A DNA stretch of 64,000 nucleotides from Bacillus pumilus (GCF_009937765.1 NZ_CP047089.1:928272-992271), one strand, 5' to 3'. Shown: positions 45,923 to 56,732, numbered from the stretch's first letter. The notes: a model not told the origin generated them from the sequence alone. A program made the numbers and translations.

Positions 45923-47170
45923 TTAATAGATGAGATATTTCTTCCGTTTCTTTTCGAACGATTTGAGGTCGTGATGATAGCGTTTCATGATGTGTTTGAC
46001 GGAAGTTCCTTGATTGATTTCTTCTTTGATCCAACCATTCCCGATGAGTTTATCAAAGCTTCCTGTTTGAAGGAATTCAAATTCTTTTGGATATAAATCA
46101 TGTATGGCTTTGATGATGGATAAACCTGTTTTTACCGCTTCGAATGAAGAGCGGTCTGTGACGTATAGTTGCACACCGTGTGATAGTTTCCCAGCATGTT
46201 TAGAAAAAGTGGGGGTGAATGATACGGGTCTAAATTTCACACCCTTTAGTTTTAATTGATTTAAATGATCTGCTAGTTCATTGCTATTGATATATGGAGC
46301 ACCAATGAGCTCGAACGGTTTTGTTGTTCCTCTGCCTTCAGAGACATTTGTCCCTTCAATTAATCCTGTGGCGGGATATACAAAGGTACTATCCACTGTC
46401 GGCATATTAGGTGAAGGAAGGACGAACGGCAGCTTCGTGTCATCAAACGTCATGGACCGCTTCCAATATTTCATTTTGATGACTGTGACATCAGCATTAA
46501 TACGAAATTCCTTGTTAAAGAATGTGGCTAGTTCACCAGTGGTCATTCCATGTCTTAATGGTATTGGATAGAGCCCTACAAATGAAGCGTGCTCAGGTTC
46601 TAAGACAGGTCCTTCTACTTTTAGTCCGCCAATGGGATTTGGACGGTCTAGGACAACAAAGGGAATGTTGTTTTCTTTCGCGGCCTCCATTGCATAGGCC
46701 ATCGTGTAAATATAGGTGTAATAACGAGAACCAACATCTTGAATATCAAACAGCAAGACGTCTACATTTTTGAGCATGTCAGGCGTTGGTTTTCTTGTTT
46801 TTCCATAGAGAGAGTAAACAGGAAGACCTGTTTTTTCATCGGTATAGGATTCGACGCCTTCTCCTGCTTGTGCATCGCCGCGCACACCATGTTCAGGCCC
46901 ATAAAGAGCAGTAAGCTTGATATTTGGATGCTCAAATAGAAGATCGACACTGCTTTTCATATTTGCATCAATACCAGTTGGGTTCGTAATGAGGCCGACC
47001 CTTTTCCCTTTTAACCATGAAAGATTGCCTGAGAGTAGTGTTTCTATCCCTGTTTTGACTGTTGCTTTTTTTCCTTTTGTATCTGTTCGTTCTTGGTTTG
47101 CGGGGGAGGCGGCGGTCAATGTGCTCATCATGAGAATGCTTGCGAGTATCAAGCTTGCTGTTTTTTTCAA
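45923..47170 (-). CDS. namZ: Exo-beta-N-acetylmuramidase NamZ (DUF1343)
   Basis: NamZ removes terminal MurNAc from peptidoglycan fragments outside the cell. The 415 residues have a signal peptide (~1-24) and the DUF1343 motifs GLITNPTGID, ALYGPEHGVRGDAQAGEGV, FDIQDVGSRYYTYIYTM, LDRPNPIGG and EGRGTTKPFELIGAP. Last gene of the muropeptide recycling operon, as ybbC in B. subtilis. Confidence 0.95.
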   Translation of the reverse strand: MKKTASLILASILMMSTLTAASPANQERTDTKGKKATVKTGIETLLSGNLSWLKGKRVGLITNPTGIDANMKSSVDLLFEHPNIKLTALYGPEHGVRGDAQAGEGVESYTDEKTGLPVYSLYGKTRKPTPDMLKNVDVLLFDIQDVGSRYYTYIYTMAYAMEAAKENNIPFVVLDRPNPIGGLKVEGPVLEPEHASFVGLYPIPLRHGMTTGELATFFNKEFRINADVTVIKMKYWKRSMTFDDTKLPFVLPSPNMPTVDSTFVYPATGLIEGTNVSEGRGTTKPFELIGAPYINSNELADHLNQLKLKGVKFRPVSFTPTFSKHAGKLSHGVQLYVTDRSSFEAVKTGLSIIKAIHDLYPKEFEFLQTGSFDKLIGNGWIKEEINQGTSVKHIMKRYHHDLKSFEKKRKKYLIY

Positions 47171-47181
47171 GAGAATCCCTC

Positions 47182-49101
47182 CTATTTGATCTGTTTCCCT
47201 TTCAAGTTGAGTCCATAGCCGAATGGATACAGGGTTTGATTTTGATGAGTGACAGATGGGATATCTACAGGCAGTTTGCCTTTAGGTGATGCAGTGCCAA
47301 ATATGACTTCTAATCCAGCAGGTATATTTGGCTGGTTGAATTGTCCGTTTGAGTAGCCTTTAAAACCGTAAACAGCTAGTAAGGCATCTGCCTCCTCAAA
47401 ATTTGCTGCATCGTAAGGATTTCTTAGGCTCATGACGACCATTTTTTTGTTTTGTGCTGCAGCTTCTTTCATGACAGCACGTGGGAAAGCAGTCGCCCAT
47501 TTTTTCGGGTCCTGTGCATTATCATCAATGACACCATCATTCACAGCTGGGTCATTTTGGACAACGTAAGATCCTGTAATCACATAGTCAGCGTCTTGTA
47601 TGAGTTTGGCTGTTTCTTTGTTGAAGGACTTATCCGCAAAAGCATATGATTGGATACGTACAGGCTTGATCTTTTTTTGTTTAATCAGAGAGTCAATTGT
47701 GACAGACATGGCTTTTGTCTGATCTTCGTAAGGTGCCATAACCAAGATCTTGTCATTCTTTTTAGGTTTGAAGGGTAGGGTCTTATTGTTGTTTTTAAGC
47801 AGGGTGATCCCTTCACGTGCCATTTTTTGTTCTGCTTTCCGGTGCGATTTTTTCCCAACGACTTGAGTGGCTTTTTTGATTTTTTTCTCAAGGGTCATAG
47901 GTTTTTTTGAAGAGATGATGCCACGTTTGATCTTCAATTGAAGAATTTTTTCAACAGATTCGTTGATTTGAGACATCGGGATTTCTTTTTTTACAATTGC
48001 CTGTTTTACCGCATTGAACACATTCTCAAGATTTTTCTCTGTTTTAAGAGAGGTGACTGGTGCTGGCATGAGGGCGATGTCGACGCCAGCCTTAATGGCC
48101 ATCACTACAGCTTCCTCCTGTCCGAAGTTATCTGCAATCGCTTTCATGTTTAGGGCGTCTGTTACGACAACTCCTTGAAAGCCCATCTCTTCTTTTAATA
48201 AATTTGTGATAACTTTTTTCGATAAGGTTGCTGGAACCATAATGTCCTCGCCATCTTTTTTGCTTTTATACGTTGTATCATCAATAGCAGGAAATTGAAC
48301 ATGAGCGGTCATGACCATATCCGCACCAGCGTTGATCGCTTGTTGAAACGGATACAGCTCCACTTTTTTTAGACGATCTAGATCATGTTCTACGAGCGGC
48401 AAGCCATAGTGACTATCGACTGCTGTATCACCATGTCCCGGGAAATGCTTGAGTGTCGAAATCGTCTTCTCCTTTTGAAGTCCCTTCATGGTTTGAAGAC
48501 CAAGCCTTGTGACAAGAGCAGGATCAGAGCTAAAGGAACGGACACCAATTACGGGGTTGTTTGGGTTATTATTCACATCTAGCACAGGAGAGAAGTTTGT
48601 ATTGATCCCTAGTGCGTTTAATTCTTTACCGATGATTTTCCCTGTGTCGTATGCATTTTTCTTGCTTCTAGAGGCACCAATCGACATATTTCCTGGGAAA
48701 TGTGTTCCCTTTTGTAATCTTGTGACGATTCCACCTTCTTGATCAATTGAAATGAGTAATGGAATCTTTGGTGATGCTTTTTGAAATTCATGGGTTAGTT
48801 TGACGGTTTGTTTCGTATCAACGACATTCTCAGCAAATAAAATGACACCGCCTAGATGATATTTTTCTACAAGGTGTGACACTTCTTTATTCATCTTAGT
48901 GAAGCCTGTAGGTGTGGATTCATCTTTTGTTTGCCAATTACGAAAGTCTGGCATGAGCATTTGGCCTATCTTTTCATCCAAAGACATGTTTTGTACCATT
49001 TGTTTTGCGGTTGGAAGAGGGGCAGAGCTTACCTTCTCCGTTGGAATAGAAGAGGTGAGCAGTGCTAAAACCAAAGCAGCGGGGAACAGTGCTTTTAACA
49101 T
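47182..49101 (-). CDS. nagZ: Beta-N-acetylglucosaminidase NagZ (GH3)
   Basis: Secreted/wall-associated GH3 enzyme releasing GlcNAc from muropeptides. The 639 residues have a signal peptide, the catalytic domain with [14 protein letters not shown], the His/Asp dyad region [18 protein letters not shown] and the nucleophile in [16 protein letters not shown], and a second C-terminal domain (~420-639). The ATG at 49101 has AAAGGAGG; the longer frame lies in amiE. Confidence 0.96.
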   Translation of the reverse strand: MLKALFPAALVLALLTSSIPTEKVSSAPLPTAKQMVQNMSLDEKIGQMLMPDFRNWQTKDESTPTGFTKMNKEVSHLVEKYHLGGVILFAENVVDTKQTVKLTHEFQKASPKIPLLISIDQEGGIVTRLQKGTHFPGNMSIGASRSKKNAYDTGKIIGKELNALGINTNFSPVLDVNNNPNNPVIGVRSFSSDPALVTRLGLQTMKGLQKEKTISTLKHFPGHGDTAVDSHYGLPLVEHDLDRLKKVELYPFQQAINAGADMVMTAHVQFPAIDDTTYKSKKDGEDIMVPATLSKKVITNLLKEEMGFQGVVVTDALNMKAIADNFGQEEAVVMAIKAGVDIALMPAPVTSLKTEKNLENVFNAVKQAIVKKEIPMSQINESVEKILQLKIKRGIISSKKPMTLEKKIKKATQVVGKKSHRKAEQKMAREGITLLKNNNKTLPFKPKKNDKILVMAPYEDQTKAMSVTIDSLIKQKKIKPVRIQSYAFADKSFNKETAKLIQDADYVITGSYVVQNDPAVNDGVIDDNAQDPKKWATAFPRAVMKEAAAQNKKMVVMSLRNPYDAANFEEADALLAVYGFKGYSNGQFNQPNIPAGLEVIFGTASPKGKLPVDIPSVTHQNQTLYPFGYGLNLKGKQIK

Positions 49102-49114
49102 CGAATTCCTCCTT

Positions 49115-50470
49115 TTACTTAAAAGATTCATAGATGGCTGTCATAATGCTTCCATAAGTGCCAGTTGGGAAAAGGTCACCTTCAAATTGATTTGGGTTGG
49201 CTTCAGGTGAAACGACAGGCGAATGTTTCTTATTTGTCAGCAAGACGATGCCTAGATTATGTTTTGGATCAATCAATGTCATGGTTCCGGTCCAGCCGGT
49301 ATGTCCATAGGCTTCGTTACTTGCGTATTTTCCAAACATCCATTCCATGTCAGTATGACCGTTTTTACGCCAGCCTAGCCCGTATGTTGGGTTTGTATCA
49401 GAAGAGGCTGTAAAGAGATCAATAGAAGCTTGATCAAAGATGGTGGTTTTTCCATAGCCTCCTTTGTTCAGCATGAGCTGGAGTAGTACGGCCATATCGG
49501 ATATGTTAGAGAAAAGTCCAGCATGACCAGAGACTCCTGCCATTGAGTAAAATGCTTTTTCATCGTGTACTTCGCCTAGCAGGGTGTATCTGCGAATGTT
49601 TTCAAAATCAATGACACCATCTCGCGAATTACCTACACGTTCGGTTGCTGCAAAATGCTTCGGTTTAAAACCTTTTTGCAGCGGATTGAACATGGTGTGT
49701 TTGAGACCTAGCGGTTGGTAGATTGTCGACTCTACATATTGATCAAGAGGCATCCCTGTTTTTTTCTCAATGATCATGCCTAACAGCATGTAATCAATGT
49801 CACTATAAATGTGCTGGGTGCCTGGTTTGTATTGCAAAGGAACCTTCGGCAGCCATTTCATCGTTGTCTTTCTATCTTGAGAGTAAAAGGTGCCGGCTGC
49901 TTCTTTGCTATAAAATAAGACACTGGAAGGGAGTCCGGCAGAGTGGGTCAGAAGATCTTTTACAAGGAGCTGATCTTTGCCGGTTACCTTTGCATCTGGT
50001 TCATCTTTAAAATCTGGCAGGATGGCTTGTATTTTTTCGTTCACATCTAGTTTTTTCTCATAGACAAGTTTTTGAAGGGCATAGTTTGTCGCATACATTT
50101 TGGTGTTGGATGCTAAGTCGAACATTGTATTTTTTTTCATTTTCTTATAGGATTTGAGTTCTGTTGTACCGTTGTATTTTTGCCTGTAGCCATAGGCTTT
50201 TTGATGGACGATTTTTCCGTCTTTGATAATGATGAGTGCGGCTCCAGGAAATCCTGCTTTGATGTCCTTTTGAATCATGTGATCAACCTTCCTAAGCTGC
50301 CTGGAAGAAAAACCAACTTGTTCCGGTCGTTTTGCCTTTTTTAAGACGGGGTATTCTTCAGGTGCTGTTTTAGACAAAGACGATACAAGATGGGAGCTAG
50401 TTGCAAATGTTTGTGCTGGTAATCCAAAAAGCATGAGCAGACTTGTTATTAAGAGAAAGTATTTCTTCAA
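49115..50470 (-). CDS. amiE: N-acetylmuramyl-L-alanine amidase AmiE, serine beta-lactamase fold
   Basis: Cleaves the peptide from MurNAc-peptides outside the cell. The 451 residues carry a signal peptide (~1-23) and the beta-lactamase/esterase fold with active-site SNTK (S-x-x-K) in [14 protein letters not shown], the tyrosine motif [10 protein letters not shown], and GHTGWTGT near the end. Follows murP by 19 bp; precedes nagZ by 13 bp. Confidence 0.94.
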   Translation of the reverse strand: MKKYFLLITSLLMLFGLPAQTFATSSHLVSSLSKTAPEEYPVLKKAKRPEQVGFSSRQLRKVDHMIQKDIKAGFPGAALIIIKDGKIVHQKAYGYRQKYNGTTELKSYKKMKKNTMFDLASNTKMYATNYALQKLVYEKKLDVNEKIQAILPDFKDEPDAKVTGKDQLLVKDLLTHSAGLPSSVLFYSKEAAGTFYSQDRKTTMKWLPKVPLQYKPGTQHIYSDIDYMLLGMIIEKKTGMPLDQYVESTIYQPLGLKHTMFNPLQKGFKPKHFAATERVGNSRDGVIDFENIRRYTLLGEVHDEKAFYSMAGVSGHAGLFSNISDMAVLLQLMLNKGGYGKTTIFDQASIDLFTASSDTNPTYGLGWRKNGHTDMEWMFGKYASNEAYGHTGWTGTMTLIDPKHNLGIVLLTNKKHSPVVSPEANPNQFEGDLFPTGTYGSIMTAIYESFK

Positions 50471-50489
50471 GAGTTAGCCCTCCTATTGC

Positions 50490-51863
50490 TTATTTTTCCT
50501 CAAATTCAACAGCCATATCATCATGGAAACCAAATAAGTATGTGAAAATAAATCCAGCGACATAAGCAATAAAGAGTCCGATTAAGTAAAGAAGCATTTG
50601 ATGTGTGTGAACAATAAAGGTTAATGGGAGACCTGATACACCAATCGCCTTCGTTGCAATTTGGAAGTAGGCTTGAAATGCACCGCCAATTCCAGCGCCA
50701 AGACAAGCGGTGAGAAATGGTCGTCCCAGCGGGAGTGTGACACCGAAAATGAGTGGTTCACCAATGCCAAGCATCCCCGATGGAAGTCCACCTGCGATGG
50801 CTCTTTTGAGTTTTTTCTTTTTTGTTTTCATATAAATGGCGAATGCCGCACCTACCTGTCCTGCACCGCCCATAGCGAGAATCGGCAAGAGCGGGTCATC
50901 TCCTATGGAATTGATGAGTTCCATATGAATCGGTGTCAGTCCTTGGTGAAGTCCTGTTACAACAAGCGGAAGGAAGGTCGCACCAAGAACAAATCCAGCG
51001 AAGATGCCGCCCATATTTAATAGATAAGTTAATCCTGAGGTAATGGCATCCGATATAAATCCGCCGACTGGCATGAAGACAACGTACGTAAAAATGCCTG
51101 TAATAAGTAGTGTGATGGTTGGTGTGACGATGATATCAAGTGATTGCGGGACAAAGCGTCTGATTCTTGTTTCCACAAGTGCCATAAAAATGGCGGCTAG
51201 GAGAACACCGATAAGTCCGCCTCTGCCTGGTAGAATATTTGTGCCAAATAGCATAATGTCTGCGGAGGCTGGATTAATAATGAGGATCCCAGCTAATGCG
51301 CCTAATGCAGGAGAGCCCCCGAACTCCTTTGCGGCGTTTGTTCCGACTAATATACCGAGATAAGCGAACAGACCTGAACCAATAACGGTTAAAATGATCG
51401 CTGCTTGAGATTTTTCATCAAGCCAGCCTGCTTGCACGATTGCTTTTGTAATCCCTGTAATAAGACCTGATGCAACGAGTGCTGGAATAATAGGAATGAA
51501 AATGCTGGCAATTCGTCGTAAGAACAGCTTGAACGGTGTGCGGTTCTTTTGTGAAATGGCTTGCTTGTTTTTTTGTGCTTCGTTGTTTAAATCATAAGAG
51601 CCAGAGGCATTTAGCAGTTGTTCAAATGCACTTGATACTTGGTTGACAACACCAGTACCTAAGATGATTTGTAGCGTTTCTGCCTCAACGACTCCAATGA
51701 CGCCATCGAGTTCTTTGATTGCATTGATGTCAACTTGTTCATTGTCAATCGGTGTAATTCGGAGACGTGTCATACAATGTGTATGGGAATAGATGTTTTC
51801 AGAACCACCACAGAGAGAAAGGATGTCTTTCGCCAACTGCTGATATTTCGTTTGATGACTCAT
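50490..51863 (-). CDS. murP: MurNAc-specific PTS enzyme IIBC MurP
   Basis: Takes up MurNAc with phosphorylation to MurNAc-6-P. The 457 residues have an N-terminal EIIB domain with the phospho-Cys at ~30 (HTHCMTRLRI), then a ~10-helix EIIC domain with the GIGEPLIFGVTLPLG signature. No EIIA domain, so it relies on another EIIA. The start overlaps the murR stop by 4 nt. Confidence 0.94.
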   Translation of the reverse strand: MSHQTKYQQLAKDILSLCGGSENIYSHTHCMTRLRITPIDNEQVDINAIKELDGVIGVVEAETLQIILGTGVVNQVSSAFEQLLNASGSYDLNNEAQKNKQAISQKNRTPFKLFLRRIASIFIPIIPALVASGLITGITKAIVQAGWLDEKSQAAIILTVIGSGLFAYLGILVGTNAAKEFGGSPALGALAGILIINPASADIMLFGTNILPGRGGLIGVLLAAIFMALVETRIRRFVPQSLDIIVTPTITLLITGIFTYVVFMPVGGFISDAITSGLTYLLNMGGIFAGFVLGATFLPLVVTGLHQGLTPIHMELINSIGDDPLLPILAMGGAGQVGAAFAIYMKTKKKKLKRAIAGGLPSGMLGIGEPLIFGVTLPLGRPFLTACLGAGIGGAFQAYFQIATKAIGVSGLPLTFIVHTHQMLLYLIGLFIAYVAGFIFTYLFGFHDDMAVEFEEK

Positions 51864-52729
51864 GTTGAATCCCCCTTTGATTTTCGTTTCATGGAGCGGA
51901 TGGCATGTCTTGTCTTATCAATATATTGCGCTGTCTCTTCATATTGACGGGAAGCTAAGCTGAGGAACAAGACATCAATTAAGTAGAGCTGTGCCATTCT
52001 AGAGGAAGTGGCTGCACTGCGAAAAGGTGCTTCATTGGAACCGGACGTCGAGAGGTGAACATCACATAAGGCAGAAACGCTTGTATGGCCTGGGTGCGTC
52101 AAGGCAATGGTTTTCACTCCATTGTCTTTTGCGAGCTGTAGGGCTTGAATGATGTCTAACGTTTCTCCTGAAAAAGATATACCGAACACGATGTCATTCT
52201 CTCCTGCATTTGCGATTACCGTTGATGCGATGTGCATGTCAGTAAAGGCAGTCGCTGCATAATTGATTCTAAGAAATTTCTGCTGGGCATCCGCTGCGAC
52301 GATGCCAGATGCACCGACGCCGATAAAATGGATTTGGTTTGCATGAAGCAGTAATTGAACAGCTTTTTCTAATGCATCTGCATTTAAGATAGAAGCAGTA
52401 TCCTTAATCGATTGAATCGAGTTTCCTGCTGTTTTTTGAATAATGGATTGAATTGGTTCATCTTGTTCGATATCACGGTAGCCCTGTTTATCGCTGTGCA
52501 TCAAGTCTCCAGCGATTCGCATTTTTAAATCGTGATAGCCATCTAGCCCGAGAGATTTACAAAGGCGAATGACTGCAGAGCTGCTTGCACCGGCTGCCTG
52601 ACTAATCTCGTGTACTGTGCTTTTAATGACTTTGTCAGGATGGGCAAGGATATAGTCTGCAATGATTTTTTCAGATTGGGGGAGCTTTGCTTTCATTGTG
52701 TGAAGTAGGGTGAGTCCACCTGCTGACAT
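51860..52729 (-). CDS. murR: RpiR family transcriptional regulator MurR
   Basis: Represses the recycling operon; MurNAc-6-P is the likely inducer. The 289 residues have an N-terminal HTH_6 (~1-77, with AAGASSSAVIRLCKSLGLDG) and a C-terminal SIS sugar-phosphate domain (~125-260, with GVGASGIVAADAQQKFLRI and ISFSGETLDIIQAL). Located between murQ and murP. A palindrome upstream of murQ is a probable operator. Confidence 0.94.
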   Translation of the reverse strand: MSAGGLTLLHTMKAKLPQSEKIIADYILAHPDKVIKSTVHEISQAAGASSSAVIRLCKSLGLDGYHDLKMRIAGDLMHSDKQGYRDIEQDEPIQSIIQKTAGNSIQSIKDTASILNADALEKAVQLLLHANQIHFIGVGASGIVAADAQQKFLRINYAATAFTDMHIASTVIANAGENDIVFGISFSGETLDIIQALQLAKDNGVKTIALTHPGHTSVSALCDVHLSTSGSNEAPFRSAATSSRMAQLYLIDVLFLSLASRQYEETAQYIDKTRHAIRSMKRKSKGDST

Positions 52730-52743
52730 GAGCTCTGCCTCCT

Positions 52744-53655
52744 TTAGGATTGATGATGTGAGATGGCTTTGTCGATATGACCATTTGCTTTGTTGAGTAA
52801 ATCCTTGGCTGTTTTCTTGTCTGTGTTTGTTTGAAGCATGACGATGGCGGTTTTGACTTCTAAGTCTGCCGCTTCAAGCGTTTTCAAGGCTTGTTCATAG
52901 GAAGCGTTTGTCACATGTTGAATGATGGTGATGGCGCGTTCTTTTAATTTATGATTGCTGACTTTCACATCAACCATCAAGTTTTCATATACTTTTCCTT
53001 GTCTGATCATGACAGAGGTGGAAAGCATATTTAAAATCATTTTATGAGCGGATGCGGCTTTCATTCGTGTTGACCCAGTAATGGCTTCTGGTCCTACAAT
53101 GACTTCAATGGCGCAGTCTGCCAGTTCGCTGATTTTTGATTGTTCATTACAACTGAGGGCTACTGTTTTTGCGCCGATGGATTTAGCGTAGTTTAAAGCA
53201 CCGATGATGTAGGGTGTCCTGCCGCTGGCAGCGATACCGACGACTGTATCTTTTGATGTCAGGTGAATGTGTACTAAATCTTGTTTGCCGGCTTCTTCAC
53301 TGTCTTCCACATCTTCGGCAGCATGTGAAAAAGCAGAGTCTCCGCCTGCCATGATGCCGACAATCACATCAGGTGAGACGCTATAGGTAGGGGGACATTC
53401 GACAGCATCCATCACACCTAGTCTGCCACTTGTCCCGGCCCCTAAATAAATGAGTCTGCCCCCATTTGAAATGGAATCATAGGCAAAGTCACTTGCTGTT
53501 TTGACATGTGGTAGGACAAGGTTCACTGCTTGAGCGACCTTCATATCTTCTTCGTTGATCATCTGGAGTATTTCAAGCGGATCTGCTTGTGATATTCCCA
53601 TTGTGTTAGGATTTCTTGATTCTGTTGTTAAAGAACGCAATTGAGATGGCTGCAT
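52744..53655 (-). CDS. murQ: MurNAc-6-phosphate etherase MurQ
   Basis: Removes lactate from MurNAc-6-P to give GlcNAc-6-P in the cytoplasm. The 303 residues have the SIS fold with [20 protein letters not shown] (catalytic Glu) and [17 protein letters not shown]. First gene of murQ-murR-murP-amiE-nagZ-namZ; AAGGAGG site before the ATG. Confidence 0.96.
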   Translation of the reverse strand: MQPSQLRSLTTESRNPNTMGISQADPLEILQMINEEDMKVAQAVNLVLPHVKTASDFAYDSISNGGRLIYLGAGTSGRLGVMDAVECPPTYSVSPDVIVGIMAGGDSAFSHAAEDVEDSEEAGKQDLVHIHLTSKDTVVGIAASGRTPYIIGALNYAKSIGAKTVALSCNEQSKISELADCAIEVIVGPEAITGSTRMKAASAHKMILNMLSTSVMIRQGKVYENLMVDVKVSNHKLKERAITIIQHVTNASYEQALKTLEAADLEVKTAIVMLQTNTDKKTAKDLLNKANGHIDKAISHHQS

Positions 53656-53726
53656 GCGACATTCCTCCTTATTTCTTCATTTTCAGTATATTCAGTATGA
53701 TATTAAATTTCAACATTATATTTAAA

Positions 53727-53747
53727 TACTGAAATTATATTTCAGTA
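53727..53747. promoter_or_regulatory. Probable MurR operator upstream of murQ
   Basis: Perfect 9-bp inverted repeat TACTGAAAT-TAT-ATTTCAGTA, about 70 nt upstream of murQ. Further TTCAGTAT half-sites lie between it and the gene. A palindrome at the head of an operon encoding an RpiR-type regulator is a natural operator candidate. Confidence 0.55.
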
Positions 53748-53876
53748 AAAAAGTAGTGCTAATCAAAGGTGAATAGTTAGAAAATAAAAAAAATAAAAAT
53801 CCCCTTTACAAAAGGGGGACAACCTGTATATAATAACTTTTGTCAGCTTCAAGGAAACAGTCAAACTTGACAAATT

Positions 53877-53951
53877 GGCCCGTTGGTCAAGCGGTTAAGA
53901 CACCGCCCTTTCACGGCGGTAACACGGGTTCGAATCCCGTACGGGTCACCA
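53877..53951 (+). tRNA. tRNA-Glu (TTC)
   Basis: Acceptor GGCCCGT / ACGGGTC, anticodon loop CTTTCAC reading TTC, T-arm GGGTTCGAATCCC, encoded CCA. First of a five-tRNA cluster. Confidence 0.96.
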
Positions 53952-53958
53952 TTGATGT

Positions 53959-54034
53959 GGAGGATTAGCTCAGCTGGGAGAGCATCTGCCTTACAAGCAG
54001 AGGGTCGGCGGTTCGAGCCCGTCATCCTCCACCA
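53959..54034 (+). tRNA. tRNA-Val (TAC)
   Basis: Acceptor GGAGGAT / ATCCTCC, anticodon loop CTTACAA reading TAC, encoded CCA. Confidence 0.96.
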
Positions 54035-54037
54035 TAT

Positions 54038-54110
<73 letters not shown>

Positions 54111-54137
54111 CTGTTTTTCTTTATCAATTTCATATGT

Positions 54138-54222
54138 GGAGGGGTAGCGAAGTGGCTAAACGCGGCGGACTGTAAATCCGCTCCCTCCGGGTTCGGCGGT
54201 TCGAATCCGCCCCCCTCCACCA
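54138..54222 (+). tRNA. tRNA-Tyr (GTA)
   Basis: Acceptor GGAGGGG / CCCCTCC, anticodon loop CTGTAAA reading GTA, long class II variable arm, encoded CCA. Confidence 0.96.
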
Positions 54223-54226
54223 TTTT

Positions 54227-54298
54227 TGGGCTATAGCCAAGCGGTAAGGCAACGGACTTTGACTCCGTCATGCGTTGGTTCGAATCCAGCTAGCCCAG
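54227..54298 (+). tRNA. tRNA-Gln (TTG)
   Basis: Acceptor TGGGCTA / TAGCCCA, anticodon loop CTTTGAC reading TTG. CCA not encoded. Confidence 0.95.
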
Positions 54299-54300
54299 TT

Positions 54301-54331
54301 AAGACACCTTTTTCAAAAAGGTGTCTTTTTT
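54301..54331 (+). terminator. Terminator of the tRNA cluster
   Basis: AAGACACC / GGTGTCTT hairpin followed by T run. Confidence 0.85.
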
Positions 54332-54432
54332 ATGTTGGTAGCGGAATGTATAACTATTCAAAATATTGTTGAGTTGAGTCAGAAGGCATCGAGAAAGTAA
54401 AATATAAGCAGGAACGGAAAGGGGATGTACAT

Positions 54433-55344
54433 ATGGGAGAGCAAAAGAAAGTCACACTTGTCGGGGTTCCAATGGATTTGGGTCAGATGAGAAGGGGTGT
54501 CGACATGGGACCGAGTGCGATTCGGTGTGCAGGCGTAAAAGAAAAATTGGAATCGCTTTCATTTGGAGTGGAAGATCTCGGAGATATTCCGGTTGAACAA
54601 AGAGATGATGAAAAGGGTTTATATACAAGTGAAAAGCTAAAAAATTTAACGGAGAATGCTGGTGCGAATCAGCTGCTGGCTGAGAAGGTTGACAGTATTG
54701 TGCAATCAGGCTCATTCCCGCTCATTTTAGGCGGTGATCACAGCATTGCCATTGGCACACTTGCGGGAGTATCCAAGCACTATGAAAACTTAGGTGTCAT
54801 TTGGTATGATGCACACGGTGATTTAAATACAGAGGAGACCTCTCCTTCTGGAAATATACATGGTATGCCGCTTGCAGTCAGTCTTGGCCTTGGTCATGCT
54901 GATTTGACGAACATTGGTGGTTATTCTCCAAAATTGAAGCCTGAGAATGTTGTTTTAATTGGTGCTAGATCCTTAGATGAAGGAGAACGGGCATTGATTA
55001 GAGAGAAAGGTATTAAAGTGTATACGATGCATGAAATAGATCGTTTAGGGATGACAAGGGTGATGGAGGAGGCCATTTCATATTTAAAGGAAAGAACGGA
55101 TGGTGTCCACCTGTCACTTGATTTAGATGGATTAGATCCAGCCGAGTGTCCAGGTGTTGGAACTCCTGTGGCAGGAGGCATCAGTTACCGGGAGAGTCAT
55201 CTAGCCATGGAGCTTTTAGAGGAAGCGGGTATTTTGACTTCAGCTGAATTTGTTGAGGTGAATCCGGTTTTGGATGAAAAAAATAAAACAGCCGAAGCAG
55301 CTGTTGCGTTGATTGGTTCGTTAATGGGCGAAAAGCTATTGTAG
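54433..55344 (+). CDS. rocF: Arginase RocF
   Basis: Hydrolyses arginine to ornithine and urea. The 303 residues have the three ureohydrolase manganese motifs GGDHSIAIG, WYDAHGDLN and SLDLDGLDP, plus SGNIHGMPLA. In B. subtilis rocF belongs to a roc operon elsewhere; here it stands alone between the tRNA cluster and sigW. Confidence 0.96.
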   Translation: MGEQKKVTLVGVPMDLGQMRRGVDMGPSAIRCAGVKEKLESLSFGVEDLGDIPVEQRDDEKGLYTSEKLKNLTENAGANQLLAEKVDSIVQSGSFPLILGGDHSIAIGTLAGVSKHYENLGVIWYDAHGDLNTEETSPSGNIHGMPLAVSLGLGHADLTNIGGYSPKLKPENVVLIGARSLDEGERALIREKGIKVYTMHEIDRLGMTRVMEEAISYLKERTDGVHLSLDLDGLDPAECPGVGTPVAGGISYRESHLAMELLEEAGILTSAEFVEVNPVLDEKNKTAEAAVALIGSLMGEKLL

Positions 55345-55370
55345 AGCGGGACTTGTTCCCGTTCTTTTTT
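55344..55370 (+). terminator. Terminator of rocF
   Basis: AGCGGGA / TCCCGTT hairpin followed by TTTTTT, directly after the stop. Confidence 0.75.
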
Positions 55371-55464
55371 GTTTTGGATAAATTTAAGGATATATTAAGG
55401 TTTTTACTGGTGGATATACGTAACACGCTGTCAAAAATTTGTTACACTATTTTTTAGAGGAGAA

Positions 55465-55490
55465 TGAAACCTTTTGGAAAGAGGTTCGTA
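55465..55490 (+). promoter_or_regulatory. Sigma-W autoregulatory promoter
   Basis: TGAAAC (55465-55470), 16-nt spacer, CGTA (55487-55490): exact sigma-W consensus, ~38 nt upstream of sigW. It supports autoregulation as in B. subtilis. Confidence 0.9.
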
Positions 55491-55527
55491 TACATAAAGA
55501 CCGGTGAAGGCAGAGGTTGAATATACT

Positions 55528-56091
55528 ATGGACACAATGATTAAAAAGAGAATTAAGCAATTGAAAAAAGGCGACCAGAACGCATTTGCAGACATCGTAG
55601 ACCTGTATAAAGACAAAATTTATCAGCTGTGCTACCGTATGCTTGGGAATGCACACGAAGCAGAGGATATCGCACAGGAGGCGTTTATTCGTGCCTATGT
55701 GAATATTGAGAGCTTTGATGTGAATCGTAAGTTTTCTACGTGGCTGTACCGCATTGCAACCAACCTGACCATCGATCGTATTCGCAAAAAAAAGCCGGAT
55801 TATTATTTAGATGCAGAGGTGGCAGGAACAGAAGGATTAAATATGTATTCTCAAATTGCTGCTGATGGCATTTTGCCAGAGGAAGAGGTGGTGTCTCTTG
55901 AATTATCGAGTACCATTCAGCAAAAAATTCTAAGATTACCCGATAAATATCGTTCGGTCATCGTATTAAAGTATATTGATGAACTCTCGTTAAAAGAAAT
56001 TAGTGAGATCCTAAATATACCAGTTGGTACGGTGAAAACGAGAATACACAGGGGTAGAGAGGCTCTCCGTAAACAGTTGAGAGACCTTTGA
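55528..56091 (+). CDS. sigW: ECF sigma factor SigW
   Basis: Controls the response to membrane-active antimicrobials and envelope stress. 187 residues as in B. subtilis; region 2 (CYRMLGNAHEAEDIAQEAFI, FSTWLYRIATNLTIDRIRKK) and region 4 (LSLKEISEILNIPVGTVKTR). The ATG at 55528 has an AGAGGTTG site; the frame opens 8 codons earlier without better support. Overlaps no gene but is followed closely by rsiW. Confidence 0.97.
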   Translation: MDTMIKKRIKQLKKGDQNAFADIVDLYKDKIYQLCYRMLGNAHEAEDIAQEAFIRAYVNIESFDVNRKFSTWLYRIATNLTIDRIRKKKPDYYLDAEVAGTEGLNMYSQIAADGILPEEEVVSLELSSTIQQKILRLPDKYRSVIVLKYIDELSLKEISEILNIPVGTVKTRIHRGREALRKQLRDL

Positions 56092-56105
56092 GTGAGGTGA
56101 TTTTG

Positions 56106-56732
56106 ATGAGCTGTCAGGAAAAAATCGTCCTGCTTATGCATCAGTATTTAGACGGGGACATTGAGCCCCAAGACGAAAAAGAATTAAAAAGCCACCTGCA
56201 ATCGTGTGAGGAGTGCTGTACTCATTTTCAACAAATTGAGAAATCCATCGCGCTTGTGCAGAGTACATCTCATATAGAAGCACCAACTGATTTCACTGCA
56301 AAGGTGATGGCAGGTCTTCCAAAGGAAAAAAAGCGTGTGTCGATTCAAAGATGGATCAAAGCTCATCCGCTGATGGTGGCCGCTGCCCTCTTTCTCATTT
56401 TGATGGGAGGCAGTCTGTTTACAAGCTGGAATACGGATCATAATTTCAGTGTGTCAAAACAGCCGAATCTCGTCGTTGTAAATGATACAGTGACCGTACC
56501 TAAAGGGGAAACCGTAAAAGGTGATGTCACTGTCAAAAATGGCAAGCTGATTGTAGAAGGCAAGGTTGATGGAAATGTCACCGTCGTCAATGGGGAACAG
56601 CTGACTGCTTCTGCCGGACAAGTCACTGGTCAAATTAATGAAATTAATGAAGTATTTGATTGGATTTGGTACAAAATGAAATCTACAGCACAAAATGTGA
56701 TGCGGGTCATTGGACCAGAGGAGCAAAAGTAA
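56106..56732 (+). CDS. rsiW: Anti-sigma-W factor RsiW
   Basis: Membrane-bound inhibitor of SigW, degraded by regulated proteolysis (PrsW, RasP). The 208 residues have the zinc anti-sigma motif H-x3-C-x2-C in SHLQSCEECCTHF (~30-40), one membrane helix (~88-106) and an outside beta-repeat region. The ATG at 56106 has a GAGGTG site. Confidence 0.95.
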   Translation: MSCQEKIVLLMHQYLDGDIEPQDEKELKSHLQSCEECCTHFQQIEKSIALVQSTSHIEAPTDFTAKVMAGLPKEKKRVSIQRWIKAHPLMVAAALFLILMGGSLFTSWNTDHNFSVSKQPNLVVVNDTVTVPKGETVKGDVTVKNGKLIVEGKVDGNVTVVNGEQLTASAGQVTGQINEINEVFDWIWYKMKSTAQNVMRVIGPEEQK

